Position numbers and translations under genes: made by a program. The notes under the pieces were generated by a model. That model was not told the origin of the DNA. It saw only the letters and a list, made by a program, of their open reading frames with translations, and made no database searches. This document shows positions 47,172 through 59,800 of a DNA stretch of 64,000 nt, one piece after another (the first letter of the stretch is position 1; each line of letters opens with the position of its first letter). Source of the stretch: Apis mellifera. Its lineage: Eukaryota > Arthropoda > Insecta > Hymenoptera > Apidae. The stretch lies in contig NC_037643.1 of assembly GCF_003254395.2 (NCBI RefSeq), positions 14,092,963 through 14,156,962 of the forward strand, read 5' to 3'.

Positions 47172-48520
47172 ATGGTTTCCGGAAACGATTGTTTGCACGA
47201 TGAAACAGAATCCTCGAATATAACGTCTTTGCAGACAGATTCTAGTTGCAAGACTAGTACCAACGTCAAACAATCTTCGCACGAATCTGTCTGTCAAAAA
47301 GATTCATGTAATAATTTTCAACAGTTTAATTGTGGGTAAATCAGGTACATAATAATTTAAATATATATATATAATTTGGATATAAATATTATATTTATTA
47401 AGTTAAAGACTGTAAATGTCGAGAGATACATTCAATTATACATGGAATATCTTCGGAAGAAATCGATCCTGTAGAGGAATCATACAATAAAGATCTACCG
47501 AAAGATAAAAATTTGTTAGAGCAGACGCTATGCCAATGTCACGGTCGTAAGATGTAATACAAATACTTCCATTCTATGTAACAATTATTAATTGACTATT
47601 TCCTTTTTATTTTCTAGCAGAGCTTATACTTTACCTGTGAAGTACAAGAATGGTAAAAACTTCAGTATATTTAAATTATTTACACTATCGCTAAATTTTT
47701 TTCCTTTTTTTTTTTCATATTTAAAAATTTTATAAATTTCTAGTTTGCGTTCGATATAATTTCAATTATGAAAATCCAGGTAGATTTTAGCGATTTTCTT
47801 TTTATAATACTTTTTTAACTTAATATAATTTTATTTAAAGATCTTTCAGATGTACGAAGACCATTTTGGTGCCCTTTTAAATGGAAATGGCCAAAAAGAG
47901 AAATAGAAAGAAAAAATAAAACATACGAAGTGAAATTAACACCAAAAAAATGTCCTCATTATGCGGAGGTAGACTGCAATATATATATATATATATTATA
48001 TACACACGTTAATAATAAAATAATATTGTTTTATTTTTCCTTAAGTATCATTAAGTACGAACATTAAATATAAAAGATGTACAAACAATTGTTAATACTT
48101 GATGTTATGATAGTTAGTTAACAACATGAACAATTTCGTTTAGCCCATTATGTGCTGTGAAATAATGGAAGGGATACCGCATAAAAAAAAAATTACTCCT
48201 CCTGAATTAGAGAAAGTGAAAACTCATGAAGAGAAAAAGAAAAAAGAAGTAGTAACGGAGAAAATTGACATCTATTACTTTGACCATGGGAACTCTGCGT
48301 AGGTATAACTAAATATTTCAATAGTTATCTTTTGTATCACTTGTGATTTTTATTATTATGCAAGCATTTGCTCTTACATAATCATTCAGCTTCTTGTCAT
48401 GTCAACAACAAAAAAAAAATACAAACTTTTTTTTAATGATTTTTTAAACGATCATAATTAAACTTAAAGATTTAAAGGTTTTAATTTCTTATCTTCTATA
48501 TCAAAGCATTGTTGTTAAAA

Positions 48521-48556
<36 letters not shown>

Positions 48557-49130
48557 AATCACAAAGAACAAATATTTCTTTTTTATTTATATCTATATAT
48601 ATATCATCACTAAAAAAAAAAATTCACATAACTCGGAAAATATACGTTGATTATTTTTACAATTGTGTTCGTTAACGTAAAATATCTTTTACAATTTTTA
48701 CAGATATTATCGAACAACGGATTCACCGCCCGTATTAATAACCGAGAAATGTGCCGAAAAAACCGATCAAGCAGCGATTCGTTTCTGGGCCGAAATATTT
48801 GGGACAATTCATATCGGCACTGCTTTCATCACAGCATTTATTTTACAATTAATTCGATTTATACTTTATAGTATAATCAGACCACTGACAGTGGGCATTT
48901 TGCAATTGTTTGCAGACTATTTTATAAAACCCCTATTGTCAATTGTGTTCAATGCCCTCATACAGCCTGTATTGATATTGTTATACAATATCGCAACATC
49001 TTTCAAGGATCTTTGCGAACCTATCGCGGAAGCGATAGGATTGTTCTTACGAGAAATCGCTCACGTGTGTGCGGCAATTCGAATCGTCGAAGTGAAACAG
49101 GGTACCGCTCCCCCGGTTGCTTGCACTTGA
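47172..49130 (+). CDS. Unrecognised membrane protein, Cys-rich N-terminal half
   Basis: Seven exons join in phase to 352 codons: 47172-47307, 47403-47553, 47619-47653, 47744-47779, 47850-47968 (or from 47841), 48144-48298, 48704-49130. I recognise no family. Residues 1-46 are Ser/Thr/Cys-rich. Residues 47-160 are cysteine-containing (DCKCRE, LCQCHGR, FWCPFKWKWPKRE, KKCPHYAE, MCCEI), possibly a metal-binding or disulfide fold. A charged EKKKKE stretch follows near 185. Two hydrophobic segments lie at about 242-265 and 285-307, the second followed by an amphipathic tail (SFKDLCEPIAEAIGLFLREI). Exons 3 and 4 are tiny (35 and 36 nt). Two introns use AT|GTAATA donors. Exon 5 has in-frame alternative acceptors 9 nt apart. 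The consistent phases and coding-like last exon argue for a real gene; the first exon is the least certain. Confidence 0.72.
48526..48554. repeat. Poly-A run of 29
   Basis: Uninterrupted A homopolymer in the last intron of the membrane-protein gene, adjacent to AT-rich sequence. There is no sign of a flanking retroelement body. Confidence 0.95.
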
Positions 49131-50468
49131 TGATTGAATAGAAGAGGAGAGCAATTCTGAATGAACGACGAAATATATGAAATATATTTTTGTTTTTAAG
49201 GGAATAAGGTATAAAACTCAATAATATTTTGCGATATTCGTAAAAAAATAGCACCATGTAAGTGTTGACTTAAGTTTACTTCAAAATAACCGTTTTCCAA
49301 GTTATTTTAACCTCACACCTCCTACCTTGTACTATATCTTTATTTTGTTGTTTAAGGTTGAAAAGGTGAAAGAAAGAACGATTTACGTTATACATCTACT
49401 CTCTGATTGATTTTATCTTGATTTTGAGTTATGAAAAAAAATTGAAGTAAAAAACTGAATTATGATTAAATAGAGTGGATCAGTTTTAACCCTTCGAGGT
49501 CTAAGTATGTTAACTTAAGTACAGGCCTTAGCTTAGATATCTTTATTTAGAATATCCACGAGGCCATTTTTATAACATATTTATTTCTCTGAATATATAT
49601 ATATGACTTGAAAATACTAGGTCTCAAAGGGTTAACAAAGAAACTAAATTCTTCTATTCGATATACTTATAAAAAAGAACTTAATACAAAAGTGTGCGTA
49701 TGAAAAGTATCTTTCTTTTTCACTAAATCACAAATTTTATCCGTTGTTCTTCTGTAGATGATGATAAAATCATATCTCGATCATCAATTTGAAAAAGGCA
49801 TTCTGTCCCAGGATAGAAATGATGTGAACTGAAGAAAATTTGAAAATAGCTCCGGTAATAGCTGTTCAAGTTTTTAACGAATATAACACATGCCTTAACA
49901 CCAGGTATATATTTGGTATTATTTAAACTTTACAATATTATTATCAGTTTCATTCATTTTGTTATTTTTTGTTTTTTTTTTTCTTTTTTCTTTTTGTTTT
50001 TACAGAACAAATTATCCTCTTATAGCAACTAACTTCGTCAATAATAATCAATAATCATCCTTCATCTCTTTCGTATATCTTACTGTTTAATAAATTATGT
50101 ACAATCTCACAAACAACAAACGGAGGAACCTAATTACATCATGTAGTTGTTCACACTTCGCTATGTACAGGTACTACTAGTTTTTACAGAATTGCGCTTT
50201 CGCTCCACCTGCGTATGTAGTCGTTAATGCTTAAACTCTTGTCGTTCGCATATTCTATTTAAAAAACAAAACAGAAAAGAGAAAGAAAAAAAAGAGAAAG
50301 AAAAATAGAGAGAGAAAAAGAAAGAAGAGAAAGAAAGAAAGAAGTAAAGAGAAAGAACAAAAGAAAGAAAAAAAGAGAAAGGATAGAGAGGAGGAAAGGA
50401 AAAAAACAAAACGCCTATCGTCACCTAGTCTCAGGAACTGCAACCTTTTGCTTGCTGTGCATCGCGAT
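49131..50468. other. Convergent 3' untranslated region between the membrane-protein gene and Mob2
   Basis: The two genes point at each other across this 1.3-kb stretch. It is AT-rich with no coding frame. A plus-strand AATAAA is at 50089-50094, and minus-strand AATAAA hexamers are read near 49543-49548. A GAAA-rich purine tract (about 50268-50405) lies just past the Mob2 stop codon. Transcripts may overlap at their 3' ends. Confidence 0.45.
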
Positions 50469-52738
50469 CTAGGTGGCTGTGGTCGGAGTCTCCTGAATGG
50501 CTAAGGTTTGTGAAGAAGGCGCTGATGAAGACGTTGAGTCACCTGCAATTACAGAGTTATTTTTAATAGACAGTAATTTAAAAAGATAGTAATAAATATC
50601 AATTGAATTACACATATATGAATTCTTTATGAATAAGTATTTAAGTAAAGTATTTAAATATATTTTTCATTCACATCTCATCGCAATATTATTTTACAGA
50701 GAATTTCATCTCTTCTCATCAGAAAAGATCCTGCGTCAAAACATCATAATTCAATAAAGAATAAATGTTAATAAAATTCAATTTTCAAATGTTCTTTTAC
50801 CATTGAATCGAAGAACTGTCTTGTCCTTTATATTAAATATTTATGGATGTGTCAACTTATACTGGTCATCTGTTTGTCTCGTCGAGAAACCATTCCACGT
50901 AATATCGTGTAATTTTAATAGATCCTATCATTTGTAATAATAATGTTTCTTTCCAAACAATGGTAATCCCATTACGTCATAATATTCTTGAATATTACAT
51001 AACAGTATCGATTTTAGTAGATAAGCTTACCCAAGAGGGCAGCCTCTAAATCTCCTAAGATCTCCGTTTCCTTGGGATCGATAAGGTTGAAGCGTTGATT
51101 AAGGAGCGTGAGGTGGGCAAATACACAATTAAGGTGAGCATGCAACCCCAAGAGTGCTACCTCTCTGAAGTGGCAGTGGTAAATGTGTGCCACCACATGG
51201 TACAGTAGCCGCAGGATCTTACGCACTATCGATTCGAACGAGCTAGGAAATTCATTTGCTGAAACATCCAGGAAACCGATGAATTAATATTATGATTATG
51301 ATTGATCATGTATATATCAGAGTTACAAAACATTGATACCATTAAGTATAATTATTATTAGATTTATGTAATAGATACTTAGATGTAATTGATAAATATA
51401 GTTTTATCATCAAACTCCCTTTTGTTTATTTTTATGATAAATTTTGATAATTATTTCAATATAAAAATATTAAAGATTGATAGAAGTATAATAATATGAT
51501 CTCATATGATTCTTTATATATTCTTTATTCAAAATATATAATTTTTCAGAGTTGGAAAATTTTTACAGTTCAATATATTTTTTGAAATATAAAAATATTG
51601 TAATTACTTATCGTTAATAATAACAGTTATCATTTTGATAAAAGATAGAACAGACTTAACTTACCATATTTCGTAGGAAATATAGTTTCATCACTAACGG
51701 TGCGTTGTGTAAAAGTCATAACATAATCTATATATTGTGGCGCTGCCACTCTCGTTTTCTTTCCTTTCTCATCAAACCACAGATAAGTTCTGAAATATAA
51801 AAAAGCATGTTACAATACTGATATACAATACGACTTAATAGAATATAAAAATAAAAAAAAAATTGTTCAAAGAACGATAATTTTTTTCTTTTTATTTCCC
51901 CTTTTTATCACAAACTATCAAAGTAATTATATATTATGATAAATTATACTTGACTAATTTCTCTATTCAAAAAAATCTTTCCCTATATTTATTACTATTT
52001 ATATTCAACTCTATCTCAATTATAAATATAGTTTAAAAAGTTATCTACAACAACATGTTTAATTAAAGTTAATATGATGATCAATATTTATAAAAAGTGT
52101 CCCAAAATTAACGCAAGATTTGAATTTGCCGCTATTTTTGCATTAAGTTGTTGGCAATCCTGAAAAAAGAACAGTTTGACAGCTGAGAATTTAGGATTAG
52201 TCAAAATGGAGCGGTGTACGATACAACAACGTGTCTTCATTATTGAACAATATTTTAAAAACTCTCTTTTATATTTAATTCAAATCTTGCGTTAATTTTG
52301 GGACACTCTTTATTATATATTATAATTATACTACATATAATATATTAATGATCAACATACGGATCCATTTGATCGATTTATTGAATATTACGATTAAAAC
52401 ATTTTGCATATATTCAATATAAAAAAAAAAAAAAAATATTAAAAATATTCTTAAAAATAATTATTAAGTGCAGCACAAAATACCTTAAGCCAGGACCGGT
52501 CATATCAGGACAACCCGTCATCGTACAGAACTCGGATATCGTTCCGTAAACAAGATTGATGTGATCAAATAGTGCAAGAGTATGAGAGGCCAACCATTCG
52601 TTGTAATCCAAACCAGGTGGCAAATCGACCAACATCCTCAAGTCCAGCTCTGGCAGTTGCCTTTCAAGAGCCGCCTCCTCGAGATACAATTTCGGATCCT
52701 CTGTTGTTCCCGCATCCTTCTCCTTTCGTCGGGCTTTT
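50469..52738 (-). CDS. Mob2: MOB kinase activator 2 (Mob2), 5' end not certain
   Basis: Cytoplasmic/nuclear co-activator that binds NDR-family kinases (Tricornered) in cell morphology and neuromuscular growth. Exons 52738-52484, 51789-51665, 51258-51031, 50542-50469 join in phase. They begin with KARRKEKD, continue YLEEAALERQLPELD, LPPGLDYNEWLASHTLALFD and INLVYGTISEFC, then TYLWFDEKGKKTRVAAPQYI and FPTKYANEFPSSFES, and end in a short Ser/Thr-rich tail. The Mob zinc ligands are visible: CTMTGC in the first exon and the HIYHCH histidines in the third. LASHTLALFDH and ANEFP.SFESI place it with insect Mob2 rather than Mob1, Mob3 or Mob4. The first exon listed enters in phase 2, so at least one more 5' coding exon exists. 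A candidate ATG exon lies at 52844-52780; alternative first exons may lie far upstream. Confidence 0.93.
52096..52307 (+). mobile_element. Internally deleted Tc1/mariner-type element (MITE-like) in a Mob2 intron
   Basis: Perfect 31-bp terminal inverted repeats (52096-52126 and 52277-52307) begin AGTGTCCCAAAATTAACGCA; flanking bases extend the match with mismatches. Inside, an ATG at 52206 opens a 29-codon frame beginning MERCTIQQRVFIIEQYFKNS, the start typical of insect transposases with an N-terminal helix-turn-helix (DUF4817-like). It then runs directly into the right inverted repeat and stops. The catalytic part is absent, so the copy cannot move by itself. Superfamily assignment is from general knowledge of such termini, not a search. 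Confidence 0.85.
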
Positions 52739-52779
52739 CTACGAACAGCGTAAAATCGCTCATTTAATCTCGTTTTTAC

Positions 52780-52844
52780 CTCTTATCGCGTTTCAACCTG
52801 CTACCACATTTGCTGCAAGCAATAAAAGCATTATTGCTCAGCAT
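52780..52844 (-). CDS. Mob2: Candidate Mob2 first coding exon with a 41-nt intron
   Basis: ATG at 52844 opens MLSNNAFIACSKCGSRLKRD and one more codon, then AG|GTAAAA. Its phase (2) is exactly what the exon at 52738 needs, giving a basic junction into KARRKEKD and a 248-residue protein. The implied intron (52779-52739) is only 41 nt, unusually short for an insect. Reading straight through instead meets a TAA. A different upstream exon ending in GG, which would give G-K-A-R-R-K as I recall from fly Mob2, is an equally likely alternative. Confidence 0.35.
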
Positions 52845-55800
52845 AGAAGATTCGTGTGTTGGGGGAATTGATCTAGGAAGATATTAATTTTTTTTTTTTT
52901 AGGGTGGCATGAGTTGGATATTTAAATTGTATTTGAAGTAAAATCAATCAATTTGTTTATTTCAGTTTTCTATTTTTATAATGTTTCTAAAAATAGTTTA
53001 AAAATAGGTTAAGTTACATTTAAATAAGAAAATGTATTTTATTATCTATAATTCGGAAAGATGATGCGTTTCATCATCGATATGTTATGTGAATGCATAT
53101 TAGAAAATCCTTACAATATTATATCCTTAGATATAAAAGTTCATTTAAAATTTTCGTTTCCAAATGTAATACTATCGCATATATGATTGATAACAAATAA
53201 TATTGATGTATATGTGTATGTTTCATTTTTAATGTGTAAGAATTATCTATAAGACGAATAAAATTTGTTTCTTAATTAAACTGAAAGAATGAAATTAAGA
53301 CTTTGTTGATCATTCTGTAATTTATGGAGAATAAAAATAAAGATTTAAAAATACATCAATGTGTGCAATATATTCTGTATAAATATGTTATATAAGATTA
53401 ACTCAAATAAAAGAACTTAATCTAAACTTCTATTGAATAATAATTAAATAAAATCTTCTATTGTAAATCCTCAAAAATTTATAAACAATAAAAATTATGT
53501 AAAGCATTATTCCATGATAAAAACTCTTCCAGTGGAAAAACACTGAAGTCTGACCGATAAAAGAAAACGATGAAACATTTCTCCCAGAAATAGAAGATAA
53601 GAAGAGTGGAAGAGGGATGCAATTCGATGTGAATTCGATGTCTCGTTACAAATACTGCCTTAAACTGTGTTTCGAGTTCGCGTTATCGACGCAGCGATCG
53701 AGAAACTGAGCGGATCTAGAGCGCAAAAAAATACTCGAGAGGGAAGAGAAGGGCATTCAAGAATCGTTTTCGAACGATCGAAACGAAGTATGTGAGAAAC
53801 TTTGAAAAGTTTTTACGATACGCACGTGTTGAGATAGAAATCGCGCTCTTTGTATCGAATTTATCAACTATTATTCTTTATTGCAAATTATTTTTATGTA
53901 ATAAAAAACCTCGCATTGGTTATTAATTGTTATTAATAAATAGAAAATCAAATCATTTGAATAATATTGTACACTTCATATCGCATATAATATAATAATT
54001 ATAATAATAATAATGAATTTTTTATTTATAATACAAAGCAATAATTCGTGATCGATAGTGAATATGTATAATATTATTCGAGAGATAATAAGGATAAATA
54101 ATTTATATAATTTGTGGATTTTTAATTTTGAATGTATACATATATATATAATATATAATATACATTAATATTTTAGATCTTAATCTTAATAATTCTTTAT
54201 AAAAAAATCTAAAAATTTCATATTTCTTAAATGAAATAAATTAAAACAAATATAATGTATTTGTAAATAAAATTAAATTTGATATTGACATAAAAAATTT
54301 TAATTTTACTAATTACGAGTGATATTAATAAAAAGACAGATTTTAAACATGAGAACGTACATTCAAATAATAAATTGTTGAAATTCAATTTTGTGACTGT
54401 ACGATCAAAAATTAATTGAATTTTATTTGTAAATGCTTCAATTTCACTAATGGTTGAGAATTCTATAAGCGAAATAGTACAAAATTTATTTTCACAATGC
54501 AATCATTAATATGCATTTCACGTAATTCTATATAATTATTTTTAATTCAGTGAAAATAATACAAATATTCTATAATTTTTAATTTCTATTTATTCTTTGA
54601 ATAATTTCAAATCAAAACGATAAAAATCCTATATTGACGCAGAGATACACATAACCTATTCGTTCGTTTCTTGCAATTTGTCTAGTACTACTATCGTCTC
54701 ACACAAATGAATTAAATAGCGCTAGATTTTGAGGTTAATACAGATTATGCGAATACGAGTGAAACTGTTGCATCCGCATAAAATATAAGTTTGATTTCAT
54801 CATCATTGGAAAATCGTATTCAATTGCAGTCCACTGTAATTATTAATGCATAAATCTTTGCTCACCAATGATCTTGACTCAAAGTTATAAGTTATTAATC
54901 CGACCTGTCTTAATAACAAGGCCTGCCACGACCTCTAGGATTCTCATTATAAGGAAAGTCACGTTCTGTTTGTCGAGCAGTGCGCGAAACTTTTCTATTG
55001 AAAAGACTAATTACCGACAAGACAAAGTAAAAAATTTTAGAACTCTATTTAACGAAATAGAAAAATTACTCGAATCTGTACATTTGATTCCACGTATATT
55101 AACTCGTTTATTTTTTAATAAGAAAAAGAAAGAAATAAAAAATTTTTAATAAAATTAATATTTTTATGCAAAATTGACAAATCATTGAAAACTTTGAAAG
55201 CTAGTAATTTCAAAAACCAATAAACGAGTTTACTTCAGATTATTATTTAACACATCATATCTGATTATTGGGTGCACGTGATTTGTTTGAAATTACATTC
55301 CATTGATTTTCGTGTGAATGGCGACTATAATTATCGAACTAGAACACCGTTGGTTATTTCAAATGATCTATTGATAACTTATCAAGCGTTTGATTTATGC
55401 GAACAATAAAATAATCAACGTTAACGAATATTTTTATATAGCTTATATAGATATTCGAAAATAATTGAACATAAAAAATGCAATAAACAAATAACTAAAT
55501 GAATGGAAAAAAATGATATAATGATATATAATAAATTTTTACATATCAATTATCAATACATATCAATATTTAATATAAGCACAATATATAATATATTTAA
55601 AACAAAATCATAAATAACTTTCATTATTAAAACAAATTAAACAAATTGATATACTAACATAATAGAAAAATATATTATACAAATAAAAAATATTATTTTT
55701 CTGTTTTACTTGAATAAAACATTTCAGAAGGCAAATTTACAATTTCAACAGTAAGTTTTTATGAACGCGCATTTTAAAACGTATAATTATATTTATTATA

Positions 55801-56160
55801 ATTATATTTTAAATATTTATTGTTAAAAAAGCTAAAATGTAAGCTCGCTATTAAGCGTATAATATTTTTTAATTTCTATAACTTTAATTCGAAATAAATT
55901 TTTTTTTTTGAATCACTTGAAAATCAAATTTATTTAACATAATACATATATTGTTTTAATTTTTATCAATTTCATATCAATAAAAATATTTTTCATAAAA
56001 TAATATTTGATAAATATTTTTCATATTTTCTGTTTGTTCGAATCATAATACATTAAATTATTTAAAAAAAAAAATTATAAAAAATATAAATCGATATATT
56101 CGTTCAACATTATATTGCTATAGAAAACAAATTATACATATATATGTATAATTCAAAAAA
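52845..56160. other. AT-rich Mob2 upstream or intron sequence
   Basis: No convincing gene. A GC-richer patch at about 53590-53830, with a CTCAGTTT initiator-like string on the minus strand, could be a Mob2 promoter. A 93-codon plus-strand frame (54868-55149) lacks motifs. A minus-strand CATTG|GTGAGC donor near 54866 is isolated. Confidence 0.4.
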
Positions 56161-56480
56161 GTAATTTCATCCTGGGATGAAGGTTAATACGTTGGCCTAA
56201 ATGCACTTTGCTCTAGAGGTCGCTCTCTGTTGCGATTTTCCCTAACGATTCTCCCTTCTTCTCCATACCATCCTGCGGCAAATTTTGGAACACATTCAAG
56301 CTCATTAGCCCAATATCACTAATACATACTGCTAGCAATATGTTTCTACAAAGCTACCGCATTCGCATCGATTTTCTCCTTGCTATTTACGCATAAAGAA
56401 ATGATGTATCAAATGAAAACGAATCATGGAAACTATTAACATCAATTTAAATAAATACTGCAATCGATAAAAATAAATCC
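56160..56480. other. GC-richer unique sequence, unassigned
   Basis: Composition rises above the flanks. On the minus strand a TTTGCCGCAG acceptor-like site is followed by a short open stretch ending in TAG, too little to call. It may belong with the neighbouring candidate exon. Confidence 0.25.
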
Positions 56481-56695
56481 AGCCAGTGTCTAAATCGGAC
56501 GAACGCTCTGCCATCTATGATACTTATTCGAATTCATTCCTCTTTACAATTATGGCTGCCATTTGTAGAAAAACGTTTCGTTCGAGATTGCTAGAAGTTC
56601 AAAGTGAAGTGCAGGAAAGTAAAGTCGCATACGACGTTTCCTGACAATAGCACGGGGCCGAGTGAGCTTGTTTCGAAATGTTTTGGCGTACTCAC

Positions 56696-56730
56696 GAGAA
56701 GAGGCGACCACAAGTACATCGCCTCTTCTC
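56696..56730. other. Perfect 12-bp inverted repeat, 11-nt loop, at a candidate 5' splice site
   Basis: GAGAAGAGGCGA (56696-56707) pairs with TCGCCTCTTCTC (56719-56730). Read on the minus strand, the stem ends exactly where GTGAGT begins. Confidence 0.9.
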
Positions 56731-56820
56731 CTGTCCGCTCGGATGTCTCGTAATTAGCAAGTTTCCATCCGACAGCCCGGAAACGTGGCGCTCCGTAAAC
56801 CGAAAAATGAAACTCGCGGT
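56696..56820 (-). CDS. Mob2: Candidate alternative upstream Mob2 exon
   Basis: Minus-strand sequence between ATTAG (56825-56821) and CTTCTC|GTGAGT (donor at 56695) is open for 41 codons plus 2 nt. That is the phase required by the Mob2 exon at 52738, and joining would read ...GRLFS-KARRKEKD. The block is GC-rich, unlike its flanks. It has no ATG, so further exons would be needed, and the acceptor has a poor pyrimidine tract. Fly Mob2 has long N-terminal isoforms, so this is plausible but unproven. Confidence 0.25.
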
Positions 56821-56830
56821 CTAATCTAGG

Positions 56831-59800
56831 TTATACAACTGGTAAACTGTGCTAGAAACTAAGTCGTGTTAAAATTGACTTGAAATTTAGAAAGATATAT
56901 ATTTTAAAGGTTATGAAAACTTTGAAGTGAATATTTTTTATATTATAAGTGAGAAATTTAACCTATAATAAATACAAGATTCTAAGATATTAACGTTTGA
57001 TTATAATTTGAATTACTATCTATCCTTCGAATTAAACATTTAAATATGAATTAACCATGTTACAATGAAACCAAAGTCCTTGAAACCTTGCCAGGTAATA
57101 AAGTACAAATCGAAGTATATAGCTTGAAACGAGTTAATTAACTAAAGTCTTGATCTAATGATCCATTAAAATGACAGCCATGTTGAATATATAACTTGGA
57201 TTATAACCTAGACTTTCAAATTATTTTATTGAGAAATAATTTACGTACGAATTATTCGTTAAGATCAGATTCTTTTGGATTAAATTACGAATTAAATATT
57301 CTCATTAAAATGATTAAAAAGATTCTAATTTTTAATACAGCCAAGATAAATCATTAATAAGAACTCGGGGAAAATTCTACATGCATATTTAATTACAGTT
57401 TATGATTCATTCATTAACGTTGCTATGAACGCAAATTTATCTACTCTTTGAACGAAAAAAACTTTACATTTTAATTAGAACTGACAATTTTTACTATTAT
57501 GGTGATTTTATCACAGTAATACGAGATTCTCTAACAACCTCAATTTGAAGCATAATTTAAACTAGTAGTTTAAATTGGATAATCAAAATTTCATTATTAT
57601 TTTGTTATTACATTTTCTTTCTTGTTTCGTCATTAAAATGCTAATACTCTTCTATATCATTTTTCTATGTTTAACAATTTAATATTTTGATATATACTTA
57701 ATTGTATTTTTTTTCTTGCTTCTAATATTTTTATAATACACAGAAAAAATTAATTTACTTAATTGAAGTAATAAAAATTACATGATGAACAAAATGACAA
57801 AGGAAATTTTCAAACAAAATTCCATTCAAATTTGAACAATGGATTTCAAACAAAGACAAAGACATTAGAGATTCAATGTGAAAGTTCATTGATCACCGTG
57901 ATTAATCCCTATTTTACACTATAAACACGCTTCACGAGCAATAATTGCACTAATCACATATTATGCAGAGAACATTACATCTTTAATCGACTGGTTCGTT
58001 AATCAGATTAACCAATTATTTGATTTGTACGGAAACAAACGGTCTCTAGGAATAGCTTTCCGTTTGCTTTTCAATCTATCATTCGTGTTCTTGGTTGGAC
58101 ATTTTCCTGCTCCCGTTCCTTCGTTCCTTCACTCCTGAGAACAATTGAAGAAGCTTCTTTCCCAGACAAAAGTTAATTGATTAAAGTTCCTTTATTCCTG
58201 CCATATTCTCGAAACGGACCAATGGCATACGTTTTTTTCACGCTTAGACTTCGATCTCCAAGTATGAAAAGATGGAAAGAAATTAATTAATATTACAAAT
58301 TGCAAACTTAGTATATAGTCGTTTCTTTTCTCTTTTCTTTTTAATGAATGGATTTTTTAATTTTTTTACATCTCAAATTCTGAGTCAATCAAAAGAGTGA
58401 ATTTATTTTATTTATGTTTTTGGAAAATGGATTTTTTTAAATTTTTAGTAATAGATTTTTAATTTTGAGAAGAAAATTAAAAATGAAATACACTAGTAAA
58501 AAATTATATAGAAGTAATATTATTTATATTATAATTAAATTTTGTATTGTTTTGATTATATAAATAAATGAATTCGATAATGAATAATAATAAATAATAA
58601 TAAATAATGGAATATAATAAATTGATTATGAGATTATTGTTAGAAAAACAAGTGTTTCACTTTATACTGAAAATTTAACAAGAGACTGTTTAATCAATTT
58701 CCTATCCTAACCGCTAAAATGCTTTATTCTCATGCAATATAACCAAAGAGGCACAAAATTCAGCCATATCTATGCTCGTCAAAGCATCAATCTTTTTCTA
58801 TATGTTATATAAAGCTCATGCCATTGAAAACAAGCTGCGCTTGTACGGTAAAAACTGGCCAACCTTGCTTTCCCAATCAAATTCTATTCGTCATCTTTTA
58901 CCTTTTGCTCTTTTCGTAGTTTCGTTATTGCCAGTTTTAACCAGAGATCGCAAAATCGTAGAACATCCATTAAAAAACTACGACAAAGTCAAAAAATATC
59001 TCGATTGCTCGAAGCCAATTTCTTGTTAGTTATTTATTATATTATAAAAAAAATTTTTTATTGTTATCAAATCATTTTTTTTCATTTTGTATAACATAAA
59101 ATTAATACCTATTTCTTTATTTCGATTCTCCTTATTTATTTTCATATTTCGTTTGGAACATTTATTCTTTATCGATATATTTCACCTAAGAAAAAAATGA
59201 AACAATTTTTAAAAATTTTAAATTTAATTTAAAAGATCACTATTTAATTGGAGAAAAAAATAATATCTTAATTTATTAATTTATTAAAAGTGCAGGTTAT
59301 ATATTAATATATTTCTCCATCTAACCTAATTCGTGTAATACGAATAACCTCAAATATTCAAAATTTTTAACTTTGTCAGAACTTTGAACTTTACTCTATT
59401 TACCTAATGAAATCTTGTAAAAACTCTCAAAATTTCTGTTGAATTTCTGTTGATTAAGATGATCTTGAGTAAATTGGAATAAACGTGTGTTCGAGAAATC
59501 TTGTTGCTTGACTTCGCGCTTTTGTATTTTCGTGATCGCTTCCACGAGATGTCGCCATAATAGCGTAATCGGATAAGTTTCTTCCGCGCCCTCTATTCTT
59601 GCTTAATCGCTGCCGGTCATTGCTCGAACATGTTTTGCAATATATCTCGTGGCCGGTTCTTGGTAGTTTTAAACATTGGCTTAATGCGAGAATGAAAAAC
59701 TTGCATGTTCCAGATCGTTGAATAATATTTGTAATCATTGTATAATACTTCTTCTATGATGTTTCAAGTTATTTTATAAAGTTCAACGTACGATAACCAT

